From: Costus lasius
Lineage: Eukaryota; Streptophyta; Magnoliopsida; Zingiberales; Costaceae
Direction of reading: 5' to 3'
DNA length: 64,000 bases
Assembly: GCA_027563935.2 (NCBI GenBank)
Contig: CM050448.1
Coordinates: forward strand, 120,082,493-120,146,492
The notes beneath the pieces are model-generated. The model was given only the letters and a program-made list of their open reading frames with translations. It was not told the origin of the DNA and ran no database searches. Below, piece by piece: positions 1 through 11,912 of this stretch (positions are counted from its first letter, which is position 1; each line of letters opens with the position of its first letter). Both the position numbers and the translations under genes were made by a program.

Positions 1-493
1 TCCAAACTACTCTTCCTTCTCCAAACTACAATTCAATATACAAGGATTGTAGGGTCACCCTTGTCTCATAAGTTGTTGTGTTATTACCTCTTTCATCATC
101 TAACCAATAATCAAAGTAGCTACCTTAAGATATTTCCTCAAGGAAGCCACCATCACTTTTGCTCATGCATCCATGACTTGGTACTAGTTTTCATCATCTT
201 TTGTTGTCAACCTCGAGTCAATTCATAGTGTCTATCCCTCAATGCTATATCAACTCCTTTTTAGGCATAATTGAGAATGCTATTGCAAGAGGTACCTGAT
301 AAACTCCCCTTAGCACAAGTTTGGCTAGGGTGTTTATGCCATGAGAATGTCCACCCACTCCATCCCTATGTTTGGTAAATGATACACTAGGAACTCACTT
401 GGGGAATCCCTAGTAGAAGCTCACTTGGTCTAGATTGGATATAATCTAGGGTAACATAGTCAAGAGTTCTCATAAATAAATTTATTGGGTAGG
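1..493. other. Intergenic sequence before the solo LTR
   Basis: No open frame, RNA gene or repeat boundary could be supported here. The stretch has mixed composition and ends at the target-site duplication of the LTR that follows. Confidence 0.4.
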
Positions 494-498
494 GAATG

Positions 499-2595
499 TG
501 TTACACCCGTGACGGATACGGGCAAATAGAAATAGTAAAATATAATAAAATATATATATTGGGGTACGTTGGATGGGACTCGGCACTGTGCACGCGTGCC
601 TGAGCCCATCTCTCCCTATCGCAGTGTCTTTTTCCCATCTCACTCCCCCGCCTCGCGTCCGCCTTTCCATCACGAACAACGAGCGCCGTCCTCCTTCTGC
701 TTCGATCGATGCTCGCCCTCACTTCCACCTTCGTCCGTCGCGTCCCGACGAGCTCCGGCGAGATCCGGCGTCGGAGAGACCAAGATCTGCTTCCTGCGAG
801 CAGATTTCCGACGAAGCTCTCTCTTCCTTCTTCTCCCTCGCGTCCGACGGAAAACTCCAGATCCGACGTCCAACGCGTCTCCGACGTCTCCAGCGACCTT
901 CCTCCGGCCTCGGCGGGCATTTTCGCCGCCTCCCGAAGCTTCTTCTGGCGTCTTCGTCTCCGGCGCCGGCGAGTTGCACGGGCGGCGCCGACAGCTTCGA
1001 TCCCAGATCTCCGGCGACCCTGACCCCCTTTCGCGAAACGGGCTGTACGACCGAACTCCTCTCGGCGTCGGCTTCATTCTGCCTACCGGAAAGCTCCGAT
1101 CTGACCACCGGAGTTACTGTTCCGGCGATCACTGTAGCGGCGGCGCTACTGTTCCGGTGAACTTTCCGGCGAACATCAATTTCCGTGCTGACGACTCGGT
1201 TACGCGCGCGTGGTTGGTTCTCGCGTATCCCGACTTCCGGTGGTGATTACCGGTGGTGATTATTCGTTCGCACAAGGCTGCGAACTCGGTTAGTACCCGT
1301 ACCCGCCTTTATACGTATACAAACGCATGCGTAAACATAAACTTGGACCTGTATATCTGACAAACCTGATTAAATGATTATACCTGGACATGACTACCTA
1401 ATACTGACTCTTACAAGTAGATTAGCATAATATGAGAACTTACACCTGATTTACCTGTTAGGACTTGTTGACTGATCGCGTGATATCGGGTTGGTTCTGT
1501 TTTACTGTACGTCTGCATCTGAGGTAGGGATTCTACCTCCGTTCTTTGTTACGGTGCCAACCACATGTGTAGTTAGCGGCACCTCCCTTATTGCTTATTA
1601 TCACTGTTGATTTCTGTTCTAACTCCCGTTCTGCTCTGCGTACATTCCTATTGACATAAATTGTTGCATGAAACACGGTATGAGTATTTTTGTTCTTGCA
1701 TGTTTATTGGTAGTTGGTAGGTGGTATGAGTTCTGTATATGTACATTGAGGATTGACTGTCTAGCGATAGACATGTCAGTATACCTCAGATACTGCATGT
1801 GAGATTTCTGTCGAGACGCTGTATGATCGTCTCTGACCGAGAGAGTCCGATGTTATGGGCTTGAGGTCTGTTATCAGCCCAATAAGGGGTTGTACTGAGT
1901 GTAGGACGTTACACTAGCGGGCTGTCGACGGACAGTCGTCTCTACTATTCGGGGAGCCATCAGTAGGGACCACTCTATTTTATAGAGTTGCGGGTCGTGG
2001 ACCATTGCTGTACCAGCTCCCAGATTTTTATCTGTGTATGAGGATACATATATATTGATAAGTATATTGAGAATTGATTATACTCTATATGGTCATATAG
2101 AGTCTTGGTTGTAGTCTGGTAATTCCTTATATCTGATCATGCACCATATACATTGTAATATCCCTACTTAGCCTCCGGCTAACCCCCCCTTTGGTTTGCC
2201 TCCAGGTTCAGGCGCGGCTCCACCTGGAGCAGAGTAGATAGTTAGTAATTTGACCACCAGTCTGGGTGGGTTGTGATGCATTTTTGGGCTGTTGTTATTT
2301 TATGTTATGTTGTTGGACTCTGTTGACCGCTGCGCCGGTCAGGTTATCTGTTGGTTTGTCGACCGCTGCGCCGGTCCTGTTGTTGATATTTCTGTTGACC
2401 GCTGCGCCGGTCTATATTTCTTATCTGTCGGTGTTGTGTTATGGATATTTAAGGCCGGGCTAGCCTCTGGTGAGACTATTTTATTTCAGTCTGTACCTTT
2501 CGGTTGTCAGGATTGATTTGACAGGTACAGTGTTGTGCGTCCCGAGGTCCGGGATTCTCGGCGCGGGATCCGGGTGAATTTTTGGGGCGTAAACA
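499..2595 (+). mobile_element. Solo LTR of a retrotransposon, about 2.1 kb
   Basis: The element starts TGTTACACCC and ends GGCGTAAACA, so it has TG..CA ends that are near-inverted. It is flanked by a perfect 5-bp duplication, GAATG, at 494-498 and 2596-2600. There is no internal domain and no second LTR, which fits a solo LTR left by recombination. The first third (570-1250) is C-rich and opens several overlapping frames with low-complexity Ser/Arg/Pro translations; these are treated as composition artefacts. Near the 3' end are three evenly spaced palindromes. The length and the TGTTACACCC start would fit a Ty3/gypsy family, but that assignment is inference. Orientation is unproven. Confidence 0.82.
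2325..2412. repeat. Three 16-bp palindromic repeats spaced 36 bp apart
   Basis: GACCGCTGCGCCGGTC occurs at 2325-2340, 2361-2376 and 2397-2412, so the start-to-start spacing is exactly 36 bp twice. Each copy has 5-bp complementary arms (GACCG/CGGTC). The spacers between copies have diverged while the 16-mer is identical. Confidence 0.85.
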
Positions 2596-2600
2596 GAATG

Positions 2601-4470
2601 AAGACTCAAGAATAGTAAAATGCGTGGAAACCAATGATCTCAGACTCTCTAACTTACATGAGCTGTTTTTAACTTAAGCATCAACAGGTAGACGTCCTAG
2701 CCAGCTTTAAGAATTTTCTCTTGCTTGCAGGAGATAGGAGGAAGAAGATGCTCTGTAAAGCTTTAATCTATCGTATGAAAACTAGCCAAGTCAGATCTCA
2801 GTTTATTCCAATGACAAAGCGAATCAACATGAATGATACTTCCTAAAAGCCACAATTTATAATATTTTTGAAAAAAAATTGAAAGACTGATCCGCATCAA
2901 AAGTTGATCCCTCGTACGCTAGACTATGTCTTAAGTATAATCAGTTAGGAGATGATATTAGTTTAATTGCCTAAATCTGTTTATACAGGATCACATATGG
3001 CAATGTATTTCTGCACCAAGCGTCTCAAACTCTACTATTTTCATTAGAAAGTCGGTGCAACATAAATCTGCAGTTCACTTCAAAAACACTTAAGAGTTTG
3101 ATTCATGTAGTAGTAATAATACCAGAGAGTTCATTTACTAAAACGATTTGAGAAGTTTGAATGAGCAAAGAGCACTGAATTGGATGAGAGTAAAAGAAAT
3201 TATACTAACAATATAAGCAATTATAAATGGATGCAGATCCCCCATAGCTCAAAAAACCCTTCACACACAAGTCTCCAAGTTTAATAGCAAAAAAACTTTG
3301 AAGAAGCATGCTCCAAAACGGTAGAGTACAAACTTGCAAAGACCGTAGAACGAACACAAAGCTCTCTGTAATTTCCCATTCGTAGAACTATCAATTACTA
3401 AGTGAAGACATCAATCGGACCAAGACGCTTGATTCCCCAAGGAGGTAGACAAGAGAAGGAAATGATAGCTCTCCTTGACTGGAAAAGAAATGCAAAACTT
3501 TAGCTCCTCCATCAGCTTCCATGTCAACTAAGCCATCGATCATCCCCTCCTTGTCTTCCTTCAGCTTAATCTCCGAAGCTCTGCTTCCTCCAACCAGAAA
3601 CTGCACCAGTTGAGCTGGTAGGAGAATAATGATGAACAGCTAAAGGAAAAGAAGAAATGGGTGGTGGAGGGAGTGAGGCAGCCATGATTGGTGCACAGAG
3701 GAAGAGGGAGAGAGATCTGTGATGGTGATGTTGGTAGTACTCTTTGCTCCCCATGGCCACATGGGAGACCTGTCATGAAGCCCACAAGAACACTGCCTAT
3801 CCCCCTTAAAAAGGGGTTGGTTGCCCTAATAATGAGCTAGGAAAAGGAAACTAATTAAAGAAAAGCAGAGAGGTGAAATGAGCATAGTAAAAGGGGAATG
3901 TGACTGCAGCTACAGGAGCAGGCAATCTGCTTCAAACAACGGAGAATTGAAGGAAAGAATTGCAACTCTGCAGCAATCCTGTGTGTAGCTTGTGTCTGAG
4001 CTCTGGGAAGAGGAAAATAGTATCGGTTGTGAACTGAAAAAAGGAGCTTTAATTGCTAATAAAAATAAGCCTCCTGTTTCTAAGTCTAAAGATCTAAGCA
4101 ATTGGAATTTACTGCTGGGAAAAAAAAAACTGCGAGTATGAGCTCAAATGGTGCAGTTGAATATCTGTTTCCAAGAGTTGACCTGACCAAAAGTAAAGAA
4201 GCAAAGGGCTCTCACAAAAGAGCCGGCAATGTTCCTTGCTGCTCCCAGCTTTGAAATAAATTACTCAGTGAGGAAAGGCAAGACACAGCACCTTTATCTT
4301 TATGAATTGTTGGCCTGAGACTCATAGGCATGATGACTGCGGGAGTGCCTTCTTTATTCACAGCCAACAGGGAAGTGCCTATCATGTAAAAAAATGGAAA
4401 GAAGAGATTTTGTTAATCTCGTCCTCAGTTGATTTGAGTATAGTGACCTCTTTAAAGGCGCTTACTGTAA
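2601..4470. other. Unassigned sequence; no gene recognised
   Basis: Short frames on the minus strand (3391-3606, 3566-3760 and 3910-4101) have no recognisable domain and cannot be joined convincingly. A small perfect inverted repeat (CCCCTT/AAGGGG) sits near 3803-3815. A minus-strand transcript starting in the GC-rich block at 4471-4950 is possible but not supported by any motif. Confidence 0.3.
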
Positions 4471-4950
4471 GGGAATGGGCGATTGATTGATGAATGGAAA
4501 TTAGTTTTGGTTTCGTTTCCATTTTCCGATTCCGTGTGATTTTGCCCGCAAGGGTTGCAACTGCGCCGCGAGGGCTCCGGAAATGCTCGCCGCTGTCCGA
4601 ATCTCCATCCAAATTCGTCCACGCCGCCCTCCGCTCCGCGGATCGGTGCATCGGAGCAGCCGATCGCCGGATTCAAACAACCTTCCGGCGACCAATCCCA
4701 TTTCTACACTGCCGATCTGCTCCGCATCCGACTGCCAAAAGTCATCTGTGGCCTCTCCTCATCAACGACTATTTCTCCCTGCTGACACGAAACCGGAGGA
4801 GCGCCAGCTGATCGGCTGCCGAATCCTCTGTTCGCGCGCGGCGTACACCCGCGGAAGGAGCAGAGGGTGCAGATCGGTTCCAAATCCGGACCCGAAGCTG
4901 GACCCAGATTCAGATGCAATTAAACCCAAATTTCTGCAACTATTCTAGGG
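4471..4950. other. GC-rich island with overlapping short frames
   Basis: This block is much richer in C and G than its flanks and is open in several frames on both strands (for example 4583-4948 plus and 4704-4919 minus). The translations are low-complexity and match no family I know. It could be a first exon or promoter island of an unrecognised gene, or part of a transposable element. I could not find terminal repeats or a target duplication. Confidence 0.3.
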
Positions 4951-7900
4951 CGCGCCCCGGGCTCAACAGTAGACTCAGTCCAGGGTACGTTTTTTACACA
5001 TCTTAAAGTATGCAGGGCGGATAAATTTCAAAACACCAAATAATTCTTCAATTCAGATAAGATAGAACTTCGTTTAGATAACGTAAAACCTCACTCAAAT
5101 ATTATAGAACTTATCTCATATATAAGATAAAATCTCATTCAAATAATGTAAAACCTTGTACTTATAAGCAACAAAAGAAGGTTAATTGTTGTAAGAATGA
5201 GATAAATCAATATAACTAGGATCGCAGTTGGGGAAAAGCTCGTGTTGCGTGAAAGTGATTATTTACAATGCTATCTCTAGTCAAGTGTTAGGTCAATTAT
5301 GGGCATTGTTGTATAGGTGTACAATCCATGTGGAAGGCAAAGATGATGTTGATCTTGTTCATTAACTCTTTGTGCATGACAAGTGAAGCACCGCATGTGA
5401 TCTATATTACTCGAGTATTAAGAAACACAAATAACAATCATAATAATGTAGCTAAAAGAAAAGATATGAAACTTCAACCAAATCACATTAACTAAAATTA
5501 AGTTAGTAAGTACATCCGCCATTCTCAAGAATATGCTGCATAGGGGTAAAAAACTGTCTAAATAGTTTGTATAGATATGTCATTAAAGAAGTCAATTGAC
5601 TTATCTTATAAGAAATGGATCTATGAATTGATTTAACCTACATCAAACGGAAATGGATCTTATTTTTTTTTATTTGGTTTTAGTTTAATTTTAATTTTAT
5701 AATAGCTCAATTTCGGATCAATATAAAAATTTAGGGTACAAAAATAAAATTAAATCAAAATTTGATCTTTTGCAAGTCGAGCAACTCTTAACTCCCCAAG
5801 TACAGATGCTCCTAGGCTTCCTGCTACTGAGAAAATGCTATTTGCCATGGAGAGAGAAGGTGATATGCTACATGGTAGCCTTTAGTCGTTGCCCGTTAAC
5901 ATGACGTCTGAGCTGAGAGATATTAGCATAATTAAATGTCATTAAAATAGAGCATCGAATCGGCTAGAGAAGAAAAAGTAGAATGCAAGTTCGAAAAAGA
6001 ACCGCTCTAATTAATTAACTTGTCTATATCAAAAATAAAAACAACAATGAAAAGCACGTCTCACCTATAGTTTCAAAGTCATGATTCTTCGCATACTAAC
6101 AAAAGGTCATACATTAACTCCCAACAATGTGCATCTTCTTCTCTATACCATCTAACTCAAATATGACACCATACCCCGATAAAACAAGTTTTCTTTGTCA
6201 AAATAAGATTAATTCAAATTGAGATATTTTGAATCAACCCTATTCAAGAAAGTTAATTGGGTTTCTCATGCAAGTTAGTAGATCTCAAAAATCATACCAA
6301 GATTGCCTTTGATGGAGTCACTCAAGTTGGATTACCCAAAGTCACTTGATAAGATCACTTCAAGAAGAGTCCCTCAATTAGATCTGTTATGCTTGAATCC
6401 GTTGTGCACAAGTTATTGGAACTCGAGCTATCTAAACTCAATTTTATTATGAGATACATATATTCAAGTTATTCTAATTCTGACTGTCTAATTTCTTATA
6501 GTTTTGCTTGCCAAAATAGTTCAAGTTTTTCATGCTCATATACGCAGGAAGAAATTTAAAATTATATTATCAAGTATACAATCCAAGATAATTTACATTT
6601 AAAACAACAAATGCAGATTTACAGATTTTTCACTATAATATTTTTTAAATTATAAATTATCTTTTTTCATTCAGAATCGGATTGAATCATTTTCACTAGG
6701 CCTCAACAGAAATCTCATGCTTCTAAATGTGAAGGGAATAGATGCTGACCTTACTATTTGTCTTCTGAGATGATCTAGAAAGTCAACTTCGTTCAAGTTG
6801 AAGTTACGTGCCTGATTCCTTCTCCAGAAGAACGTGTCAATTATCCCCTGCCATATATATTAAATTGCCTTCTCTTTCGCAATTGCGAACCTTTCACACA
6901 CGCGTTCTCTCTTTGGTGGCTACTTAGCATCCGTCAAAACAATGCAGCCTTTTAAAATATCCTTCGTAATTAGTCAGCCGCCTATACCAACAAGAACAAG
7001 CCATGAAATTATAACAACAAAAATAAGGGTATGCAAAAAACTCATATTTTCCTCAATAAAATAAGATGCCGGGAATAACTTTTTGTCCGATATTATAAGT
7101 AGCACTCGTCTTGCTTGATCTCCAAATTTATAAGGGTTGTGAATTATTTAAAACTGAATTTATTCATTCTATGGATTCTTAACGTCATTCTCACCTCAAA
7201 TAGCTGAAAAAAAAATCTGAAGCAATGATTCCCTTAATTAAATCAGTGAAGCAAGAACAAAGACAAGATTCACACTGTTCAGGATGGTTAATTTTTTTTT
7301 CCTGCTGCATTAAGCTTTCCTCTGTTTGGCCATTGCTTTATCTATGACACATCAAAGCTAATCAGGTATGGAGTTGATAAAAAGGAAAACATCTGAACAG
7401 TTTGTCTTGTTAACATCAGCAGTTTGGATAGGTTACTAAATTCATGCTTCAACTACTCCACGGTACCCAGGAAGAGGATTAGGTCAATGCAGAGAAGCGA
7501 ACAAATTCAACGAGGGCTCACTTGTCTAATTGCCGTGTGCTGCTAGTCAACGAAGATGTCTGACTCTGCTTCTCGCAGACTTAAAAAAAGAAGAGTGTGC
7601 TAATTGTGCCTTTGAAAAGTCAATGAGTGAAACCCACACGCTATTTAAAAATTTCTAGAACCAAATCTATGCCCCAGGGAAATATTCATTAAAAGATTAA
7701 AATTCACTGCTGTGTTGTATGTTATCAGCAACTAAACAGTTAATATGTATAATAATATACACTTTCTGGTTCAAAAATCAGAATGTTGCTTGCATAAGAG
7801 TGAAAAATAATTAAGGGCATCACCAAAAGTTCTTCACAGCCCTTACAGACACCTACCTTTTTGCCAAACAAAAAGATGATGTATTGCTTAAATTTCATTG

Positions 7901-8371
7901 AACAAGAAAAATGCTCAAGCATATCTAGTCCAGCTATGTACTTTCTAGATAATCAGTAAAAGCAATTAATGACATAAAGAAATATAAGAAATTCATAAAA
8001 TTTAAATTCTTGAAACTTTGCAGAAACTAATAGTTGATTTGCAATTCGTGTATCTCTTTCGTCTTTGTCTGCGTCTTTGTCTGCTGAGCTAGGTGCCCAA
8101 AAGTTGGGATGGTTTCATAGGCAACAACGTTCGCTTACCATGAATTAGTCAAATGAGATAATTAAACGTCAAATCAATGATTTTTTTTGAGGACAATGAA
8201 TGCAAATTGTTGACTCACTCCACCAAGTTCTGGCCACCACATGGATTCATATGAATACAATTACTACATACAAAGCCTATTTCTAATCCTATACCAAGTC
8301 AGCGGCCGACTTTGAAATGAAGGGCTCCTTCAAAAGGCGACAACTTTCTTCTTGGAAAATTGATTCTCAAC
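4951..8371. other. AT-rich intergenic region upstream of the metalloproteinase gene
   Basis: No coding region is supported across this 3.4 kb. It has long A/T runs and scattered stops in all frames. A W-box core TTGACT at 8210-8215 and a TATA box further down belong to the promoter of the gene that follows. Confidence 0.4.
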
Positions 8372-8379
8372 TATAAATA
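8372..8379 (+). promoter_or_regulatory. TATA box of the MMP gene
   Basis: TATAAATA lies about 80 bp upstream of the chosen ATG at 8457, giving a 5' leader of roughly 50 nt if transcription starts about 30 bp downstream. No other TATA-like site lies as close. Confidence 0.65.
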
Positions 8380-8456
8380 AAGGAAACCGATAACTACTCA
8401 CCTTATGTCCTTAGCTGTTGCTTGTTCATTCCTGTTGTGATTTAGCTTTCAAAGCC

Positions 8457-9527
8457 ATGAGCTCCTCCTATGGTGTCTTCCTCTTCTTCTTTGCTGTTGC
8501 AGCAGCCGCCTTCTCTGCTTCGGCCATACCGTTCAATTTCCCTCAGCTACCCATCTCCAATCCTTGGCTCCCCTTCAAGAACCTCTCCGGCTGCCATGTC
8601 GGCGAGAATCGCGCCGGCCTGGCCGACCTCAAGCACTACCTCGGACACTTTGGCTACCTCCCCGGGGCCCTCAACTTCACTGACATCTTCGACAATGACC
8701 TGGAGGCTGCGATAGCTACCTACCAACGCAATTTCGGCCTCAACGTCTCCGGAGTGCTTGATCCTACCACGGTCGAGCAGCTCATGCTGCCGCGCTGCGG
8801 AATGCCGGATATCATCAATGGGACCTCCACAATGGCCTCCTCCGCCCTCCGCGGCCGCCACCTCTACTCCTACTTCCCCGGCCAACCCACGTGGCCCGGC
8901 TCCAAAACCGAGCTCAAATACGCCATCACCGCCACTAGCGCCGTCTCCATCGATGTGTCCGTCCTCAAAACCGTCTTCGCGCGCGCCTTCTCCCGGTGGT
9001 CGGCGGCGACGACGCTGACCTTCTCGGAGACCGAATCGGAGCAGGACGCCGACATCACGATCGGGTTCTACAACGGCTCGCACGGCGACGGTGAGCCGTT
9101 CGACGGGCCGCTCGGCACGCTGGCGCACGCGTTCTCGCCGACAGACGGGCGGTTCCACCTGGACGCGGCGGAGACGTGGGTGGCGGAAGGGGACGTGACA
9201 GACGCGAGCTCCGACGACGCGGTGGACCTGGAATCGGTGGCAGTGCACGAGATCGGTCACCTGCTGGGTCTGGGCCACTCATCGTTGTCGGAAGCGATCA
9301 TGTACCCCTCGCTCCGGACGCGGACGAAAAAGGTGGAGCTCGCGAACGACGACGTTGCGGGGATACAGAACTTGTATGGAAGCAACCCGAGCTTCAAGGG
9401 GGTGGCCCCGACGACGAGCAGCCCGGATATAAACAGCGCCGCCGGATTGAGGGCAAGGGACAACGATTGGGGCCGGGGAGTGGCGTTGGTTTTGGTCGGC
9501 GTTGCCGTGGGTTTCTTGGGGTTGTAG
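8457..9527 (+). CDS. MMP: Plant matrix metalloproteinase (matrixin, M10A), probably GPI-anchored
   Basis: Intronless, 356 aa. In order: a signal peptide (about 1-23); a propeptide with a peptidoglycan-binding-like fold (about 54-110); the cysteine switch PRCGMPD (112-118), whose Cys114 keeps the zymogen latent; then a metzincin catalytic domain. That domain has the zinc site HEIGHLLGLGH (264-274; His264, His268, His274, Glu265 catalytic) and the Met-turn Met282. A hydrophobic tail (341-356) after a Ser/Asn-rich stretch looks like a GPI-anchor signal. Known family members cleave extracellular substrates at the cell surface in growth, ageing and defence. The ATG at 8457 was chosen because it begins the signal peptide and follows the TATA box; the frame extends upstream without another ATG. 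All key residues are intact. Codon use is strongly GC-ending, as in many monocot intronless genes. Confidence 0.95.
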   Translation: MSSSYGVFLFFFAVAAAAFSASAIPFNFPQLPISNPWLPFKNLSGCHVGENRAGLADLKHYLGHFGYLPGALNFTDIFDNDLEAAIATYQRNFGLNVSGVLDPTTVEQLMLPRCGMPDIINGTSTMASSALRGRHLYSYFPGQPTWPGSKTELKYAITATSAVSIDVSVLKTVFARAFSRWSAATTLTFSETESEQDADITIGFYNGSHGDGEPFDGPLGTLAHAFSPTDGRFHLDAAETWVAEGDVTDASSDDAVDLESVAVHEIGHLLGLGHSSLSEAIMYPSLRTRTKKVELANDDVAGIQNLYGSNPSFKGVAPTTSSPDINSAAGLRARDNDWGRGVALVLVGVAVGFLGL

Positions 9528-9930
9528 AATTCAATTCGTTTTTATTGTTTTTTATTTTAATTCGTTTTGATTCATTCTGATTTGTGACATTGTGATTACA
9601 TTTGTTATCGATGACACAAAACCTAATTTAGTGTACAATTTCCTTTTATTAGATAGGCAAATAAACTAAGAAGCGGGATTTGACCGTAAAACCTTGTTAT
9701 CAACAATTGAAGTGCTGAACCTAAATAAGTTGAACTAAAGTCCCAGCATAATCGCTAATACAAACTACAGCTTAGTACAATTTGTCACCAACTAGCTAAA
9801 CTTCCTATTTAGTGTACAATTTCTAAAAAATTTCCTAGGCAACTAGAAAAGTTATTCGGATATAAAAATATCATAGTACAATATTAATATAAATAAATTA
9901 TATTCATATAATCTAATCATTTTATTTGTG
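9528..9930. other. 3' flank of MMP; AT-rich spacer
   Basis: AT-rich sequence with no gene. A short direct repeat (ATTTAGTGTACAATTTC) occurs near 9629-9645 and again near 9810-9830, which suggests an old duplication or element remnant. Confidence 0.4.
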
Positions 9931-10285
9931 CGATAACGCTAAAATTTTTTAAGAAAGATAAAAATAATATTCTTTTTATAAATTATATCAACTTAATCTA
10001 CACATTTTAATCTACTCAATGGTACCAATATTATTATGGATAAACTTATCTACAATGAAAAATTAATATTTTTAATATCGTAAAAAAATATGTTCATAAC
10101 TATAGTATTTTTTTTATAATAATATTTTTATTAATTTTTCATCGTAGATAAATCTATCCATAATAATATTTATACTGTTGTATAGCTTAAAATCTATAGA
10201 TTACATGCATATAATTAATTTATGGAAAATTTTATTTTTTTATAATTTATTTAGACCATTCTTAAAATTTCTAGACAGGTGTTCT
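9930..10285. mobile_element. Foldback MITE-like inverted repeat
   Basis: Two long arms are nearly complementary: about 9993-10078 and about 10112-10203. They share the core ATTATTATGGATA..TTATCTAC..TGAAAAATTAAT with few mismatches across a loop of about 35 bp. Weaker complementarity extends outwards towards 9940 and 10275. The AT-rich long-hairpin structure is typical of foldback or Stowaway/Tourist-like MITEs. I could not fix the ends or a target duplication, so the boundaries are approximate. Confidence 0.6.
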
Positions 10286-10784
10286 ACCTAAGAAAATTTT
10301 TCACTTCATTCTACTAAATAGTATCATCATTAGGATAAACTTATCTATGATAAGAAATTAGTGCAAATATTATAATGGATAAGCATGATATAAATGTCAA
10401 TTATAATTTATGCACATTATTTTTAACTTTTTCTCAACAGTATAATTTGCCTATTAAGTTATTTTTTTTACAATTTTATGACAGACAAGTCTCCCAATTG
10501 AACTGCTGAGTATAATTTTATAAAATAAAAAGGTAGCATGCTCTTTGACATCCAAGTTTAGCTGATGATGATCTTTGCAATGTAATGAAAGAGGTATGAT
10601 GAAAAAAAATTATTAGGCAGAGGGACCTCTAAATTGTTTCTTCTCCCATATTTAAATTTTAATATAATAAAAATATGTCCATGTTTTAAGATTCATAATT
10701 TAATAGAAATAAATAGCATAAATTTATCATTCCTAAGATTCTTAGGTAAAAATATTATTTATAAAATTTTCTCCTATAATACTA

Positions 10785-11445
10785 ACGCCCTATTTACTAG
10801 GGGAGAAAAGATGAAGGAAAAGATTTCTCTAGTTTACTAGGGTGGATGGATCCGACGAAGGAAGGAAACAATGCTAAACAGTGCCATTTTTCCTTCGATT
10901 TGCATGCTATAGTATTTCCTTGTCACTCCCGTTGCCGCCGCTGTTGCCTCGCCGACTCTCCTCTCTCGCTCGTCGCTGCCGCCTCTCCGACTTGCCATCA
11001 CTCACCTCACCACAAATCCGACCTTCTTCACTCGCTCGCTACCACCTCCCCTCACCTCGTCCGCTCTCCTTGCCTATTGCCGCCTCGTCCGCTCACCCTC
11101 TGCCATCTCACCTTGTTTGCTTGCCTCACTCAATCATCTCACCTCAGTGCCGCTCCACTCACCATTGTCGTCTCGCCTCGTCACTCGCAACCGACTGCAT
11201 GCAACAGTCGCAGCCCCCATATGCAACGCTGTTTTCCTCATTGTTGGACACGTGCAAGGCATGTGATTTACCATTTATCTTTTTCCTTTTTTCCCTTTAT
11301 TCTCTAGATTAAATGTGTTTTTCATTATTTTCTTTCAATTTTTCATCCAACGAAACATAGTATAATTTTGTTTTTCTATCTTTCCATCAACTCTAGTAAT
11401 TTTCTTTTCTTCAATTTTCTTCCCACCTAGCAAAATAAAAAAATA
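10785..11445. mobile_element. Possible non-autonomous DNA element with C-rich centre
   Basis: The left edge (TTTACTAGGGGAGAAAAGA) and the inverted right edge (TTTGCTAGGTGGGAAGAAAA) resemble imperfect terminal inverted repeats. The centre (10900-11260) is an unusually C-rich, Pro/Ser/His-coding stretch open in two frames. No target duplication was found, so this is a weak call. Confidence 0.35.
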
Positions 11446-11628
11446 TTCATTTTCTTTTCTCTCTTTTTTTTTTAAAAAACACAGCTTAACTTCTAATTTC
11501 ATTTGTTTATGTATTTATTTCAAGTTGAATTTATCGGGTTAATTAATTTATTATAATTCAGCTTTAGGTATATAGTTTCTGCTCGTGGCAAATGCTAGCA
11601 GTCGAAATTGTACTGCGGCCTCCCTTCG

Positions 11629-11763
11629 TTGACTACGCAAGCGTGTTCATCCTCGTCAGAACACCGAAGCTACACGCTTGGATTGTTCAACTGTTCTCAC
11701 CTTAGTTTTTTATTTTCCACTAACCGAAAATTGCAAGGTCAACCACCGCCTTCTCCTGGTCAA
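11629..11763. promoter_or_regulatory. Three W-box cores upstream of the 74-aa gene
   Basis: TTGACT at 11629-11634 and two inverted TTGACC sites (GGTCAA at 11737-11742 and 11758-11763) lie within 290 bp of the ATG. W-boxes bind WRKY factors, so stress or defence control is possible. The motif is short and chance occurrence cannot be excluded. Confidence 0.35.
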
Positions 11764-11785
11764 ACCAGGCCATGCGACTTTCTCT

Positions 11786-11794
11786 CTATATAAT
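11786..11794 (+). promoter_or_regulatory. TATA box of the 74-aa gene
   Basis: CTATATAAT lies about 120 bp upstream of the ATG at 11913, directly after the W-box cluster. A leader of about 90 nt would follow. Confidence 0.6.
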
Positions 11795-11912
11795 GAGACT
11801 GCAGATCCATCTTCACCCTGTTCTGTTGCTAAGAAAGTAGTTCAAGAGCAGAGGCTGCAGAACAGAGAGGCCATATTCTCAAGAGCAGAGCAGAGAGGCC
11901 ATATTCTTCAAT

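Noticed and set aside
569..1246. Open frames of 100-225 codons on both strands
   Set aside because: All lie inside the solo LTR, overlap in several frames, and are low-complexity Ser/Arg/Pro without domains.
4382..4948. Overlapping frames in the GC-rich island
   Set aside because: Translations in both directions are low-complexity and match nothing; kept only as an unassigned region.
8547..9278. 243-codon antisense frame in the MMP gene
   Set aside because: Shadow of the GC-rich MMP coding strand; no domain.
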